This document shows, in pieces, positions 22,564-31,629 of a stretch of 40,719 nucleotides of DNA (its first letter is position 1; each line of letters opens with the position of its first letter). This DNA is from an uncultured Pelagibacteraceae bacterium. Lineage in GTDB: Bacteria > Pseudomonadota > Alphaproteobacteria > Pelagibacterales > Pelagibacteraceae. The translations under genes and the position numbers were made by a program. The notes below the pieces were generated by a model that had not been told where the DNA came from, did no database searches, and was given only the letters and a program-made list of their open reading frames with translations. Location: positions 1 through 40,719 of the forward strand of contig CACLWW010000009.1 of NCBI GenBank assembly GCA_902610755.1, given 5' to 3'.

Positions 22564-23456
22564 TCAATAAATTATTAATAGTAGGCTGTGGCTTAATAGG
22601 CTCATCAATATTAAAGAAGGTTTGTAAAAAAAAGATTGCCAAAAAGATATTTGTTTTTGAAAAATCTAAAAAAAATCAAAGAATATTAAAGAGATTAAAG
22701 CTTAAATTTCAATTAATTAAAAAAATGGATAAAAAAATATCTGAATGTGATTTTATTATCATCTGCACCCCTTTAAGTGAATATAAAAAAATATTTTTAG
22801 TATGCAATAAATATTCAAAAAAGAATATATTGATTACTGATGTTGGCTCTGCAAAGAGAGATACAATCACTAAAATAAATAGAATCAAAAGAAAAGATAT
22901 TAACTGGATTTCAAGTCATCCAATAGCAGGCTCCGAGGTATCAGGACCATTGAATGGTAATGAAAATCTGTTTGTAAATAAATGGTCAGTAATAATTAAA
23001 CAAAAAAAAACACAAATCAAAGAAATGAAAAAAATATTGAAATTTTGGAAACAGCTTGGATCAAAAACAGTTACCATGAATGCAGATCAACATGATAAGA
23101 TATTTGCAATAACAAGTCATTTACCACATTTAATTGCTTATAATTTAATTTTGACAGCAACTAATTTTAAAATTTCAAATAAAGATAATGTCCTAAGATT
23201 TAGCGCTGGAGGATTGAGAGATTTTTCTAGAATTGCTGCTTCAAACGAAATCATGTGGAGAGATATATTCTTTAATAATAAGTCAAATATGCTCAAAGTA
23301 ATTGATCTTTTTATAAAAAATTTAAAAAAATTTAAAAGTGATATTAAATCAAATAGAAAAAATTTAGAAACTAAATTAAAGAATTTAAAGAAAGTAAGAC
23401 AAAAGATAGTTTTATTAAAACAAGATACTTCAAAACCAGATTTTGGTAGAACCTAA
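22560..23456 (+). CDS. tyrC: Prephenate (cyclohexadienyl) dehydrogenase
   Basis: NAD(P)-dependent oxidative decarboxylase of prephenate or arogenate in tyrosine synthesis. It is 298 aa. The Rossmann motif GCGLIG is at 9-14, with IICTPLSEY, TDVGSAK, SSHPIAGSEVSGP and the catalytic-region HDKIFAITSHLPHLIAY. There is no fused chorismate mutase or ACT domain. It is translationally coupled to the upstream hisC-type gene. Whether the substrate is prephenate or arogenate cannot be read from the sequence. The stop is 2 nt from the stop of the convergent sulfotransferase gene. Confidence 0.9.
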   Translation: MINKLLIVGCGLIGSSILKKVCKKKIAKKIFVFEKSKKNQRILKRLKLKFQLIKKMDKKISECDFIIICTPLSEYKKIFLVCNKYSKKNILITDVGSAKRDTITKINRIKRKDINWISSHPIAGSEVSGPLNGNENLFVNKWSVIIKQKKTQIKEMKKILKFWKQLGSKTVTMNADQHDKIFAITSHLPHLIAYNLILTATNFKISNKDNVLRFSAGGLRDFSRIAASNEIMWRDIFFNNKSNMLKVIDLFIKNLKKFKSDIKSNRKNLETKLKNLKKVRQKIVLLKQDTSKPDFGRT

Positions 23457-23460
23457 ATCT
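23438..23460. terminator. Hairpin spanning both stop codons of tyrC and the convergent sulfotransferase gene
   Basis: AGATTTTGGT at 23438-23447 and ACCTAAATCT at 23451-23460 form a 10-bp stem with one T-T mismatch and a 3-nt AGA loop. It covers the tyrC stop (23454-23456) and part of the opposing stop (23459-23461). The flanks are A/T-rich on both sides but lack a pure T-tract. It could end transcription from both directions. Confidence 0.4.
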
Positions 23461-24979
23461 AAAACTCTTTTATTAAATCTCCAATCATACTTTTGTAATT
23501 TTTGATTGTATTAGAAACTTTTTTACTTATGGGTTTATTTGCTTGGTCAAAACTTAAAGTTCTTATTATACGTGAACTTTTGTGGTGGCTCATGACGTTT
23601 TCATCCCATTCTAAATTACAAAAGTACAAAATTTTCTCAATTTGATCTTTTGGATTTTCTACTAAGGTTTCATACTTTAGATTGAAAATATTTTTAGGGA
23701 ATTCTTTTTGCCAAAAACTCATTGTTTTTAGATAAAGTTTATAAAATTTAGCGATATCTTTAAAATCATTCACAAACTGTGTTTTAATTGGAAAATAATT
23801 CTTATAAATTGACCAACAGTTGTCTAATGGGTCCCTAGTGCAGTTAATTATTCTGGCTTTTGGAAATAAACTTAAGATCAATCCAATATTATAAAAATTT
23901 AATAATTCTTTATCTGTAAAAAAAGAAGATGAATCATTTAATTCTGATATTAAAGAGAGATAATCGTTTCTATGGTTGTCCATTAAAGAGGCATCAATTT
24001 TTTTCTCACTTATTATTTTGTTAGCAATTTCTTGAATGTATGGTATTTCACCTCCACCAAAAACACTTTTATGGGATGAGAGCACTTGTTCTATTAACGA
24101 TGAACCTGAGCGAGGCATACCTACAATAAAAATCAAATCCCTATGAGCCCTAGATGATTTTAAATGTCTAATCTTTTTGTACAGGTTTATATAATTATTA
24201 ATCTTTTTTTCGTCTTTACTAAAATTATATTTTGTCTCCTTTTTTATCAATTCGTTTCCTATCTTTAAAAATTTAAAAGCATTTTTATAATCTTGAATAT
24301 CTTCGTAAGCTTTGTGAATGCCATAGTAGAGATGTATTTTTTCTAAATTATTCAAATCGTCATCATTTATTTTATTAAGCATTTCATTTAAGTGTGGATC
24401 ATTTTTGACGTATTTATGAACTAACGAATATTGACGATCAGCATCAGTCAATTTTTTATTTAATTCTAGTATTTTTTTACAATACTTTTTCGATTCCTCT
24501 TTTTGATTAGTAATTCTGTAAATGCCAACTAGATTAAATAAGGCTGGAACTGCATCTTTTTGTATACTTAAAACTTTTTTATAATATTCTATCGACTCTT
24601 CAATTTTGTTAGTCTCTCTTTTTAAATTTCCCAAATTATTAAGAATATGAAGATGACGGTTGTCTATTTCTAAACCTTTTTCATAATATTTTTTTGCTAC
24701 TGAATACTTGTGTAACTTATAAAAACACGTACCTATATTATTAAGGAAATTTGGATGATTGGGATTCAAAGCTAAGGCTTCTCTCATAACACCTATTGAT
24801 TTTTCAATTTCCCCATTCTTTTGGTAAGCAAAACTTAGTAAGTTAAAAAATAATTGGTGTTTCCTTTTTTTGAGTATTTTATTACATTCTCTTATAACTT
24901 CTAAAAAATTCCCTTTGACAAATTTTTGGTAAAGCCTATCGTATTTTTTTTTTAATATTTCATCAGACACTATTTTCAT
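23459..24979 (-). CDS. TPR-repeat protein with C-terminal sulfotransferase domain
   Basis: A 506-aa two-domain protein. Residues about 25-250 hold tetratricopeptide repeats (clear units near 40-71, 77-105, 111-139 and 145-173). Residues about 280-506 form a sulfotransferase domain: the 5'-phosphosulfate loop GMPRSGSS at 287-294 and a 3'-phosphate-binding segment with RDPLDNCWS at 382-390. Such enzymes transfer sulfate from PAPS to a carbohydrate, peptide tyrosine or small molecule; the acceptor here is unknown. No signal peptide or membrane segment is evident. The start overlaps the NlpC/P60 gene stop (ATGA). It is last in the trkH operon. Confidence 0.88.
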   Translation of the reverse strand: MKIVSDEILKKKYDRLYQKFVKGNFLEVIRECNKILKKRKHQLFFNLLSFAYQKNGEIEKSIGVMREALALNPNHPNFLNNIGTCFYKLHKYSVAKKYYEKGLEIDNRHLHILNNLGNLKRETNKIEESIEYYKKVLSIQKDAVPALFNLVGIYRITNQKEESKKYCKKILELNKKLTDADRQYSLVHKYVKNDPHLNEMLNKINDDDLNNLEKIHLYYGIHKAYEDIQDYKNAFKFLKIGNELIKKETKYNFSKDEKKINNYINLYKKIRHLKSSRAHRDLIFIVGMPRSGSSLIEQVLSSHKSVFGGGEIPYIQEIANKIISEKKIDASLMDNHRNDYLSLISELNDSSSFFTDKELLNFYNIGLILSLFPKARIINCTRDPLDNCWSIYKNYFPIKTQFVNDFKDIAKFYKLYLKTMSFWQKEFPKNIFNLKYETLVENPKDQIEKILYFCNLEWDENVMSHHKSSRIIRTLSFDQANKPISKKVSNTIKNYKSMIGDLIKEF

Positions 24980-25692
24980 TTTATCCCAATAACTTCTAGG
25001 TTAGCAGTTCTTTTAATTAAATTTATGGTTTTTTTAATATCCATAATAATTACTTTTTTTCTTGGACCATAAGCGTGTATCAATTTCTTTTTTGATAAAC
25101 AAACAGCAACATGTCCTTTCCAAAAAATAATTGCATCCTTTTTAATTGACCTTAATTTTTTGAAATATTTAAATTGAGGCCCTGTGTCTCTGGGACAGTA
25201 AAGATTGTTAAATTTATAAAATAGTTGAATTAATCCAGAGCAATCAACTCCATCAAAACTTTTTCCACCCCATTTATATTTGACATTTTTAAAAATGTTT
25301 ACTCTTTGGAATATTTTTTCTTTATAATTTAAAGGTACAACGTCAGACTTTTGTATCCAATAATTGTCAAAATTAAAAAATCCTTTATTACTTGATTTTA
25401 CTTGTATTAAGGAAGTGAAACTTAGTTTCATCTTAACTTGAGAAGTTTTAGAAGGTCTTAAAAAGACTTTTGCTTTTAGTGAAGATACTTTATGAGTAGG
25501 CTTGTGAATAAGTCCTACAAATTTTTTTTTCTTTATAAATCCTGTATATTTATCATAACTAGTTTTAATTTTGTACCAATTTTTGTATCTTTTCAAAATT
25601 TGAAATTTTTCTCCATAAAGAATTTGAGAGGAGAGTTTTGAATTCTTACTTTTATTTTTATATATATTTATACAAGAATACTTATTAATCAT
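24976..25692 (-). CDS. NlpC/P60 endopeptidase with SH3-like N-terminal region
   Basis: Probable cell-wall peptide endopeptidase, 238 aa from the ATG at 25692. I choose this start because it overlaps the ampG stop as ATGA; the frame also extends 11 codons upstream into ampG. Residues about 5-120 look like two bacterial SH3 modules. The NlpC/P60 domain follows, with C151 in DCSGLIQLFYK, H194 in GHVAVCLS and H206 in LIHAYG as the catalytic set. No signal peptide is visible, which suggests a cytoplasmic enzyme such as the Bacillus YkfC type that trims recycled muropeptides. Position after the AmpG permease supports that reading. Confidence 0.85.
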   Translation of the reverse strand: MINKYSCINIYKNKSKNSKLSSQILYGEKFQILKRYKNWYKIKTSYDKYTGFIKKKKFVGLIHKPTHKVSSLKAKVFLRPSKTSQVKMKLSFTSLIQVKSSNKGFFNFDNYWIQKSDVVPLNYKEKIFQRVNIFKNVKYKWGGKSFDGVDCSGLIQLFYKFNNLYCPRDTGPQFKYFKKLRSIKKDAIIFWKGHVAVCLSKKKLIHAYGPRKKVIIMDIKKTINLIKRTANLEVIGIK

Positions 25693-27158
25693 TTGTCTTT
25701 TATAGGTGCAATTATACCTATCCAATATATCAAGAATAACACCGGCATTCCTAACAAGGCTGTAAGTATGAAGTAATTACTATAGCCCATTACATCCACC
25801 CATGCACCAGAATATCCTGCTATAAGTTTAGGCAAAAATAGCATTATTGAACTAAATAAAGCATATTGTGTTGCAGTAAATTTAATTGAGGTCAATCCTG
25901 ATAAATAAATTACAAAGGCTGCTCCAGCAAATCCACTTGAAATATTATCTGCTGTAATTACAATAATTAAATAATTAATATTTGCATCAACTGTTGCTAG
26001 CCAAGCAAAAAGTAAATTACTTAAAGATGCAATTAATGCACCTAAGAACAAAGCTGTCATTGTTCCTTTTTTAGAAGCAAAATAACCTCCTAAAAGACCA
26101 CCAATTATAGTTGCGAAAACCCCAAAAAACTTTGAGTATGTAGCAATATCTTTTATTGAGTAACCTTTTTCTATATAAAATATATTTGCCATAACACCCA
26201 TAACTACATCTGCAATTCTATATAAAGAAATAAGCATAAGAATAACTAAAGCGAATCTTCCATATTTTTTTATGAAATTTGTTATTGGAACGATATAACT
26301 TTCAGATACCATTTTTTTTTCAACAATTTTTAGTTTTGTCATAAAGACTAATAGAATACCTGAGACTAAAAAACAAAAAAACAACTTTAAACAAGTAAGT
26401 GTAAAAATTAAAAAATTGTTATCTTTAATAGAAAAGCTTATGTTTGAATATAGATAGATGAAAACAGCGATAGTGAATAGTATACATAAAAAGAAAACTA
26501 AATGGTTATTTGTTTTTTTAAAAATATTTTTTTTTATTTTTGGTTCACTCGAGGTAAGGTTTGCAAATATGCCAACCGCCATAAATAAAGCCATTATGAA
26601 ATAAACTTTTTGCCATACATTTTGGTTGTAGGTATCTGAACCAAAATAAGCAGCTAACCATAGACTTCCAGCTCCACTTACTAGCATCCCAACTCTATAT
26701 CCTGCTATATACATCGATGATAAATATCCTTGTTTACTTTGAAAAACTGACTCAATTCTAAATGCGTCAATTATAATATCCTGAGATGCACTAAAAAATG
26801 CCAAAAGAACAATAAAAAATGCTGTAGCATACAGATTTTTTTGTGGATCGCTAAATGAAGTGAGTAATAAAGAAAGAATAATTAAAATTTGAACTAATAA
26901 AAGCCAACTTCGTCTATGTCCGAATTTTTTAAAAATTGGTAAGCTGAACTTATCTATTATCGGAGCCCATAAATATTTAAACGCATATGCAAAGCCAGCC
27001 CAACTAAACAATGTTATTGTACTTCTTTCTATACCAGCTTTAGACAACCAAACTGACAAAGTTGAAAATACTAATAATATAGGTAATCCTGACGAAAACC
27101 CAAACAAAAGCATCTTTAATGGCTTTTCCTTAAAGAAGTAATTAAAATTATTTGTCAA
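25689..27158 (-). CDS. ampG: AmpG-family muropeptide permease (MFS)
   Basis: Inner-membrane transporter of the major facilitator superfamily, AmpG branch, importing anhydro-muropeptides during cell-wall turnover. It is 489 aa with about 12-14 hydrophobic segments. The AmpG features are GFSSGLPILLVFSTLSVWL near the N-terminus, FKYLWAPIIDKF and RRSWLL after the second helix, and SQDIIIDAFRIE. The start is TTG, directly after the trkH stop, with GGAG seven bases upstream. Related permeases can carry other solutes, but the neighbouring NlpC/P60 gene favours peptidoglycan fragments. No ampD or nagZ is in this window. Confidence 0.85.
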   Translation of the reverse strand: MTNNFNYFFKEKPLKMLLFGFSSGLPILLVFSTLSVWLSKAGIERSTITLFSWAGFAYAFKYLWAPIIDKFSLPIFKKFGHRRSWLLLVQILIILSLLLTSFSDPQKNLYATAFFIVLLAFFSASQDIIIDAFRIESVFQSKQGYLSSMYIAGYRVGMLVSGAGSLWLAAYFGSDTYNQNVWQKVYFIMALFMAVGIFANLTSSEPKIKKNIFKKTNNHLVFFLCILFTIAVFIYLYSNISFSIKDNNFLIFTLTCLKLFFCFLVSGILLVFMTKLKIVEKKMVSESYIVPITNFIKKYGRFALVILMLISLYRIADVVMGVMANIFYIEKGYSIKDIATYSKFFGVFATIIGGLLGGYFASKKGTMTALFLGALIASLSNLLFAWLATVDANINYLIIVITADNISSGFAGAAFVIYLSGLTSIKFTATQYALFSSIMLFLPKLIAGYSGAWVDVMGYSNYFILTALLGMPVLFLIYWIGIIAPIKDK

Positions 27159-28604
27159 TTAATTTCTCCAAAATGATGGTAAGAAAATTACTAAAATTGC
27201 AAATATTTCTAAACGACCTAAGATCATTCCAACAGACAAAATCCATTTTGATGCTATCGGCAAATTTGCATAATTACTGTTTGGCCCAATCTCGTTTCCT
27301 AATCCAGGTCCAACGTTTGATATTGATGAAGCGGCTCCAGAAACTGCTGTAATAAAGTTTAAACCTGTGAGAGTTAAAAGTGCAGATATTACGAAGAAAA
27401 TTATAATATAAAGATAAATAAATGATATAATTGAAGCTATTAATTTATCTTGGACTACATCATTATTATATTTCAAGTTAATAATCGCTCTTGGATAAAT
27501 AATTTTCAATAACTGATTTTTTAGAAAAAAATAGAGCATATGCACTCTAAACACCTTAATTCCACAAGTAGTTGATCCTGCGCAACCACCAATGAACATA
27601 AGTAATAAAAAAAATATTAAAGGAAAATTTCCCCATTGATCAAACTCTTTAGTAACATAACCAGTTCCTGTTAATATCGAAACTACATTGAAGATAATCG
27701 CTCTTAATTGAATTTCGAAAATGCTTTTATTGACGATTGCTAAATAAATAAAAAGTATAAGAATTGAAAAAAAAATTAATTTGAAGAATAATTTTATTTG
27801 CTCATCTTTAAATACTATCTTCTTATTACCTGATAAAAATTTTATATATGAAATAAACGGGATACTGCCTAAAATTATAAACACTATAGACACATACTCA
27901 ATTTTGGCACTTTCAAAAAATCCTATTGACTGATTATAATTAGAGAAACCCCCTGTAGCAATAGTGGTCATCGAGTGAGTAAAACTGTCAAAAAAATTCA
28001 TCCCGCAAACTTTATAGAAAAACGCACAAAGTAAAGTTAAAGAAAAATAGATAAGAACTAATCTTAGAGAAATTTGTTTTGATTTGGGAAGTATTTTCTC
28101 TGAACTATCTCCGCTTGAAATTTTCAAAAGCTGCATACCACCAATATTCATTATAGGCATCAAAGTAATTGCCATCACAATAATTCCAATTCCTCCTAAC
28201 CACTGGAGTATTGCCCTCCAGCTTAAAATTGCCTTAGGCGCATCAGATAGATTATTGATAATTGTGGCTCCGGTTGTTGTAATTCCAGACATACTTTCAA
28301 AGAAAGCATCGGTAACAGATAGATTTAAGTCTGAAAATATAAACGGAATTGACCCAAATATTGCAACTCCTATCCATGACAATGCAGTAAGCAGAAAAGC
28401 CTGCTGAGTACTTAAGCTTCTGTTATGATCGATATTGGCTAAAAAAAACAAAGCACCAAAAGTAATTGTGATTATTGAGGATATTACAAAGGTGGAATTA
28501 AACTCATTATAAATTAATTGTATAGTAATAGGAGCTAGCATTGAAAAACCTAATACAATCAACAATACACCTAAGGTAAAAAAAACTGTTTTATAATTGG
28601 ACAT
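27159..28604 (-). CDS. trkH: TrkH-family potassium uptake protein
   Basis: Membrane subunit of the Trk/Ktr potassium uptake system, 481 aa, with many hydrophobic segments. The four selectivity-filter loops are recognisable: GITTTGATII, ATGGFSNYN, LTGTGYVT and SNVGPGLG. The conserved WLGGIGIIVMAITLMPI and GGCAGSTTCGIKVFR are also present. The regulatory NAD-binding partner TrkA is not in the window. First gene of a four-gene coupled set, although its link with the downstream cell-wall genes is not obvious. Confidence 0.93.
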   Translation of the reverse strand: MSNYKTVFFTLGVLLIVLGFSMLAPITIQLIYNEFNSTFVISSIITITFGALFFLANIDHNRSLSTQQAFLLTALSWIGVAIFGSIPFIFSDLNLSVTDAFFESMSGITTTGATIINNLSDAPKAILSWRAILQWLGGIGIIVMAITLMPIMNIGGMQLLKISSGDSSEKILPKSKQISLRLVLIYFSLTLLCAFFYKVCGMNFFDSFTHSMTTIATGGFSNYNQSIGFFESAKIEYVSIVFIILGSIPFISYIKFLSGNKKIVFKDEQIKLFFKLIFFSILILFIYLAIVNKSIFEIQLRAIIFNVVSILTGTGYVTKEFDQWGNFPLIFFLLLMFIGGCAGSTTCGIKVFRVHMLYFFLKNQLLKIIYPRAIINLKYNNDVVQDKLIASIISFIYLYIIIFFVISALLTLTGLNFITAVSGAASSISNVGPGLGNEIGPNSNYANLPIASKWILSVGMILGRLEIFAILVIFLPSFWRN

Positions 28605-28642
28605 TTAATTTGAACATTATTTTATGGAAAATAAATTTCAAC

Positions 28643-28671
28643 ATTATATGAATTTAAATATAAGCTAAAAA
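28643..28671 (-). promoter_or_regulatory. Candidate promoter of the trkH operon
   Basis: On the minus strand, a perfect -10 TATAAT (28643-28648) lies 17 nt after TTTTTA (28666-28671). The -35 is poor. It sits in the 87-bp gap between divergent trkH and lysS. I find no clear promoter for lysS in the same gap. Confidence 0.35.
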
Positions 28672-28691
28672 TACAATAAATTCGATTTTTG

Positions 28692-30260
28692 ATGAAAGAA
28701 ATTAACAAACAAGACATTGAAAATTCAAACTCATGGCCAATCGTTGAGGCAAAAAAAATTTTAAAAGAGAGAAAGTCTTTCATCGAAAAAAAAGGAAAAA
28801 TAGTTCTTCAAACTGGCTACGGCCCATCAGGGTTGCCTCATATCGGAACTTTTGGTGAGGTGGCACGAACTTCAATGGTAGTTAATGCATTAAATTTATT
28901 AACAGACTTACCTAAAGAAATCATCACATTCTCAGATGATATGGATGGTCTTAGAAAAGTACCAGATAACGTACCAAATAAAGAAATTTTAACTGACAAT
29001 CTTCACAAACCACTAACTAATGTTCCAGATCCTTTTCAAAAGTTTGGTAGTTTCGGAGAACACAACAATGAAATGTTAAAAAAATTTTTAGATCAATTTA
29101 ATTTTAAATATAATTTTTTAAGCTCAACAAAGTTATATAAAAGTGGCTTCTTTAATGATTCACTCAAAAAAGTTCTTGATAACTATGAAGGAATAATGAA
29201 CATAATAATCCCAACTCTTGGCAAAGAAAGACAAAAAACTTATAGTCCCTTTTTACCAATATGCCCAAAAACTGGTCACGTTTTGGAAATTCCAGTTTTG
29301 GAAATAGATAAATCAAAATCTATAATTACTTTCGATAATAGAGGAGAGAAAATAAACGTTAGTATCCTTGATGGTAAATGTAAACTTCAGTGGAAAGTAG
29401 ATTGGGCAATGCGTTGGTATGCTTTAGATGTTGATTTTGAGATGTATGGAAAAGACTTGATTGAAAGTGCAATCTTGTCAACTAAAATTGTTAAACTTTT
29501 AGGTAAAAAAAACCCGTCTGGTTTTGCTTATGAATTATTTTTAGATGAAAAAGGAGAAAAAATTTCAAAGTCAAAAGGTAATGGTGTTACGATTGAAGAA
29601 TGGTTAAAATATGCCTCTCCAGAAAGCCTATCTTTGTATATGTATCAGAATCCAAAACGAGCAAAAAAACTTTATAAAGAAATTGTGCCGAAAGCAGTCG
29701 ATGAATATTTAGATTGTATAGAAAAAAGTAAAAATCAATCAAACAGGGAAGTTTTATTGAATCCAGTTTGGCATGTGCATAACGGAAATATTCCCAAAGA
29801 AAACAAAATTATGAGTTATTCAATGCTGTTAAATTTAGTTGAGACAAGTAATGCTAACTCTAAAGATGTTTTGTGGAAATTTGTTGAGAGATATACAAAA
29901 GACCTAAACAAAAATGACTATCCAATATTTGATAAATTAATTGAATACTCAATAACATATTTTAACGACATTGCTAAAAGTAATAAAAAATACAAAAATC
30001 CAAATAATGAGGAGAAAAAAGCGTTACTAAATCTAATTAAAATGTTAGAGAATTCTCCAGATAACCTTGAACCAGAAGATATTCAAACAAATATTTATAC
30101 TGTTGGAAAAGAAAATGGCTATAAAGAAAATTTAAGAGACTGGTTCAAATTAATATACGAAGTAGTATTTGGAGTCGAAAATGGACCTAGGTTAGGTTTT
30201 TTTATAAGCTTCTTTGGTGTAAAAAATACTATTAAATTAATAAAAGAAAAAATTAATTAA
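28692..30260 (+). CDS. lysS: Lysyl-tRNA synthetase, class I
   Basis: Charges tRNA-Lys using the archaeal-type class I fold, which replaces the common class II enzyme in alphaproteobacteria and some other bacteria. It is 522 aa from the ATG at 28692; a TTG lies in frame just before it (28689), but the ATG is the simpler start. The class I signatures are GPSGLPHIGT (HIGH-type, residues about 44-53) and KISKS at 290-294 in GEKISKSKGNG. The C-terminal half is helical, as in the family. The stop overlaps the pyrD start. Confidence 0.94.
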   Translation: MKEINKQDIENSNSWPIVEAKKILKERKSFIEKKGKIVLQTGYGPSGLPHIGTFGEVARTSMVVNALNLLTDLPKEIITFSDDMDGLRKVPDNVPNKEILTDNLHKPLTNVPDPFQKFGSFGEHNNEMLKKFLDQFNFKYNFLSSTKLYKSGFFNDSLKKVLDNYEGIMNIIIPTLGKERQKTYSPFLPICPKTGHVLEIPVLEIDKSKSIITFDNRGEKINVSILDGKCKLQWKVDWAMRWYALDVDFEMYGKDLIESAILSTKIVKLLGKKNPSGFAYELFLDEKGEKISKSKGNGVTIEEWLKYASPESLSLYMYQNPKRAKKLYKEIVPKAVDEYLDCIEKSKNQSNREVLLNPVWHVHNGNIPKENKIMSYSMLLNLVETSNANSKDVLWKFVERYTKDLNKNDYPIFDKLIEYSITYFNDIAKSNKKYKNPNNEEKKALLNLIKMLENSPDNLEPEDIQTNIYTVGKENGYKENLRDWFKLIYEVVFGVENGPRLGFFISFFGVKNTIKLIKEKIN

Positions 30261-31297
30261 TGTTTTCTAAAATAAGACCTTTTATTTTTAAGTTAGATCC
30301 TGAATTAGCGCATGATCTTGCAATAAAAGCGCTTAAAACAAATTTAATTGTTAAAGATTATAAAAAGAATGAATTAATTCTTAAAACTAAATTATTTGGA
30401 AAAGAAATTCCGAATCCAATTGGTATAGCCGCTGGATTTGATAAAAATGCAGAAGTTTACAATCCTTTATTTAAACTTGGTTTTGGTTTTGTAGAAGTTG
30501 GCACTGTTACTCCTTTAAGTCAGTACGGTAATCCAAAACCTAGAGTTTTTAGATTAGAGGAAGATTGTGCTCTAATAAATCGACTAGGATTTAATAATAA
30601 CGGGGCTGATGACGCAAGATCAAGGATAATTAGAAAAAAACCTATAGGGATGCTTGGAGTAAACATAGGACCCAATTGGAACTCAGAAAATAAAATTGAA
30701 GATTATTTAAATTGTTTAAGGAAGTTTCATGATATTGCTGATTATATTACGATAAATATTTCATCACCAAATACGGAGAATTTAAGAGATTTTCATAACA
30801 ATGAAGAATTAAAAAATTTGTTGGGAAGTATTCATAACGAAAGAGAAAAATTGAAAAGCGATATTCCGATAGCTATAAAAATATCACCTGATATTAATCA
30901 AAAAAAAATTGAGGAAATTTGCAGAACAATTTTGGATTATGGTATTAAAGCCGTAATTGTCTCTAACACCACAGATGGTAATCGTGATAGTTTGAAAAAT
31001 CACAAGAAATTTCAAAAAGGAGGTCTTTCAGGAAAACCTTTGAATGAAATATCTAATAAATTGATAAACAATTTTTATAAAATATTAAATAATAAGATAG
31101 ATATAATTGGTGTAGGAGGAGTAGACTCTGGTGAGACAGCTTATCAAAAGTTTTTACATGGAGCAAAATTCGTTCAACTTTACACAGGTATGGTTTTTGA
31201 AGGCCCAAAAATTGTAAGTAAAATTTCAGATGAGTTAAATAATATTCTTGAAACTAATAATGTAAAAAAATTAAGCGATATTGTTGGAAAAATTTAA
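30260..31297 (+). CDS. pyrD: Dihydroorotate dehydrogenase (quinone), class 2
   Basis: Oxidises dihydroorotate to orotate in pyrimidine synthesis, passing electrons to the quinone pool. It is 345 aa. The N-terminal helix of class 2 enzymes is present (MFSKIRPFIFKLDPELAHDL). IGIAAGFDKNAEV, FVEVGTVTPLSQYGNPKPR and NRLGFNN are typical, and the catalytic serine lies in NISSPNTENLR. GVGGVDSG and the FMN phosphate region close the barrel. The start overlaps the lysS stop (TAATG). Confidence 0.96.
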   Translation: MFSKIRPFIFKLDPELAHDLAIKALKTNLIVKDYKKNELILKTKLFGKEIPNPIGIAAGFDKNAEVYNPLFKLGFGFVEVGTVTPLSQYGNPKPRVFRLEEDCALINRLGFNNNGADDARSRIIRKKPIGMLGVNIGPNWNSENKIEDYLNCLRKFHDIADYITINISSPNTENLRDFHNNEELKNLLGSIHNEREKLKSDIPIAIKISPDINQKKIEEICRTILDYGIKAVIVSNTTDGNRDSLKNHKKFQKGGLSGKPLNEISNKLINNFYKILNNKIDIIGVGGVDSGETAYQKFLHGAKFVQLYTGMVFEGPKIVSKISDELNNILETNNVKKLSDIVGKI

Positions 31298-31306
31298 AAT
31301 ATCGAC

Positions 31307-31335
31307 TTGACTGACAATTAAACTACATTTATACC
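31307..31335 (+). promoter_or_regulatory. Promoter of rpmB
   Basis: TTGACT (31307-31312), a 17-nt spacer and TATACC (31330-31335) in the 50-bp gap after pyrD. The -35 is the same hexamer as in the rplU promoter. The ATG is only 12 nt after the -10, so the leader would be very short or almost absent. Confidence 0.5.
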
Positions 31336-31347
31336 ACGTTTACTATC

Positions 31348-31629
31348 ATGACTAAAAAATGTGAACTTACCGGTAAAAGACCTTTAAAGGGTCATAAAGT
31401 TAGCCATGCAAATAACAAGGTAAAGAGAAGATTTTTACCTAGTATCAAAAAGGTAAATTTTAAAAGTGATATTTTAAACAAAAGCTTAAGACTAAATGTC
31501 TCAAATTCTGCTATGCGATCTATTGATAAAAAAGGTAGTTTTGATCAATTTATGAAAGAAGTTAAATCAAAATATTTATCAGATAGACTTAAAAAAGTTA
31601 AAAAAAGTATTCTACAAAAATCCGCATAA
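31348..31629 (+). CDS. rpmB: 50S ribosomal protein bL28
   Basis: Large-subunit protein bL28, 93 aa. The N-terminus MTKKCELTGKRPLKGHKVSHANNKVKRRF is characteristic in its first third (shown here through its short motifs CELTGKRP and VSHANNK). There is one cysteine and no zinc-binding CxxC pair. It has its own promoter and is coupled to a downstream transporter gene by a TAATG overlap. Confidence 0.97.
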   Translation: MTKKCELTGKRPLKGHKVSHANNKVKRRFLPSIKKVNFKSDILNKSLRLNVSNSAMRSIDKKGSFDQFMKEVKSKYLSDRLKKVKKSILQKSA

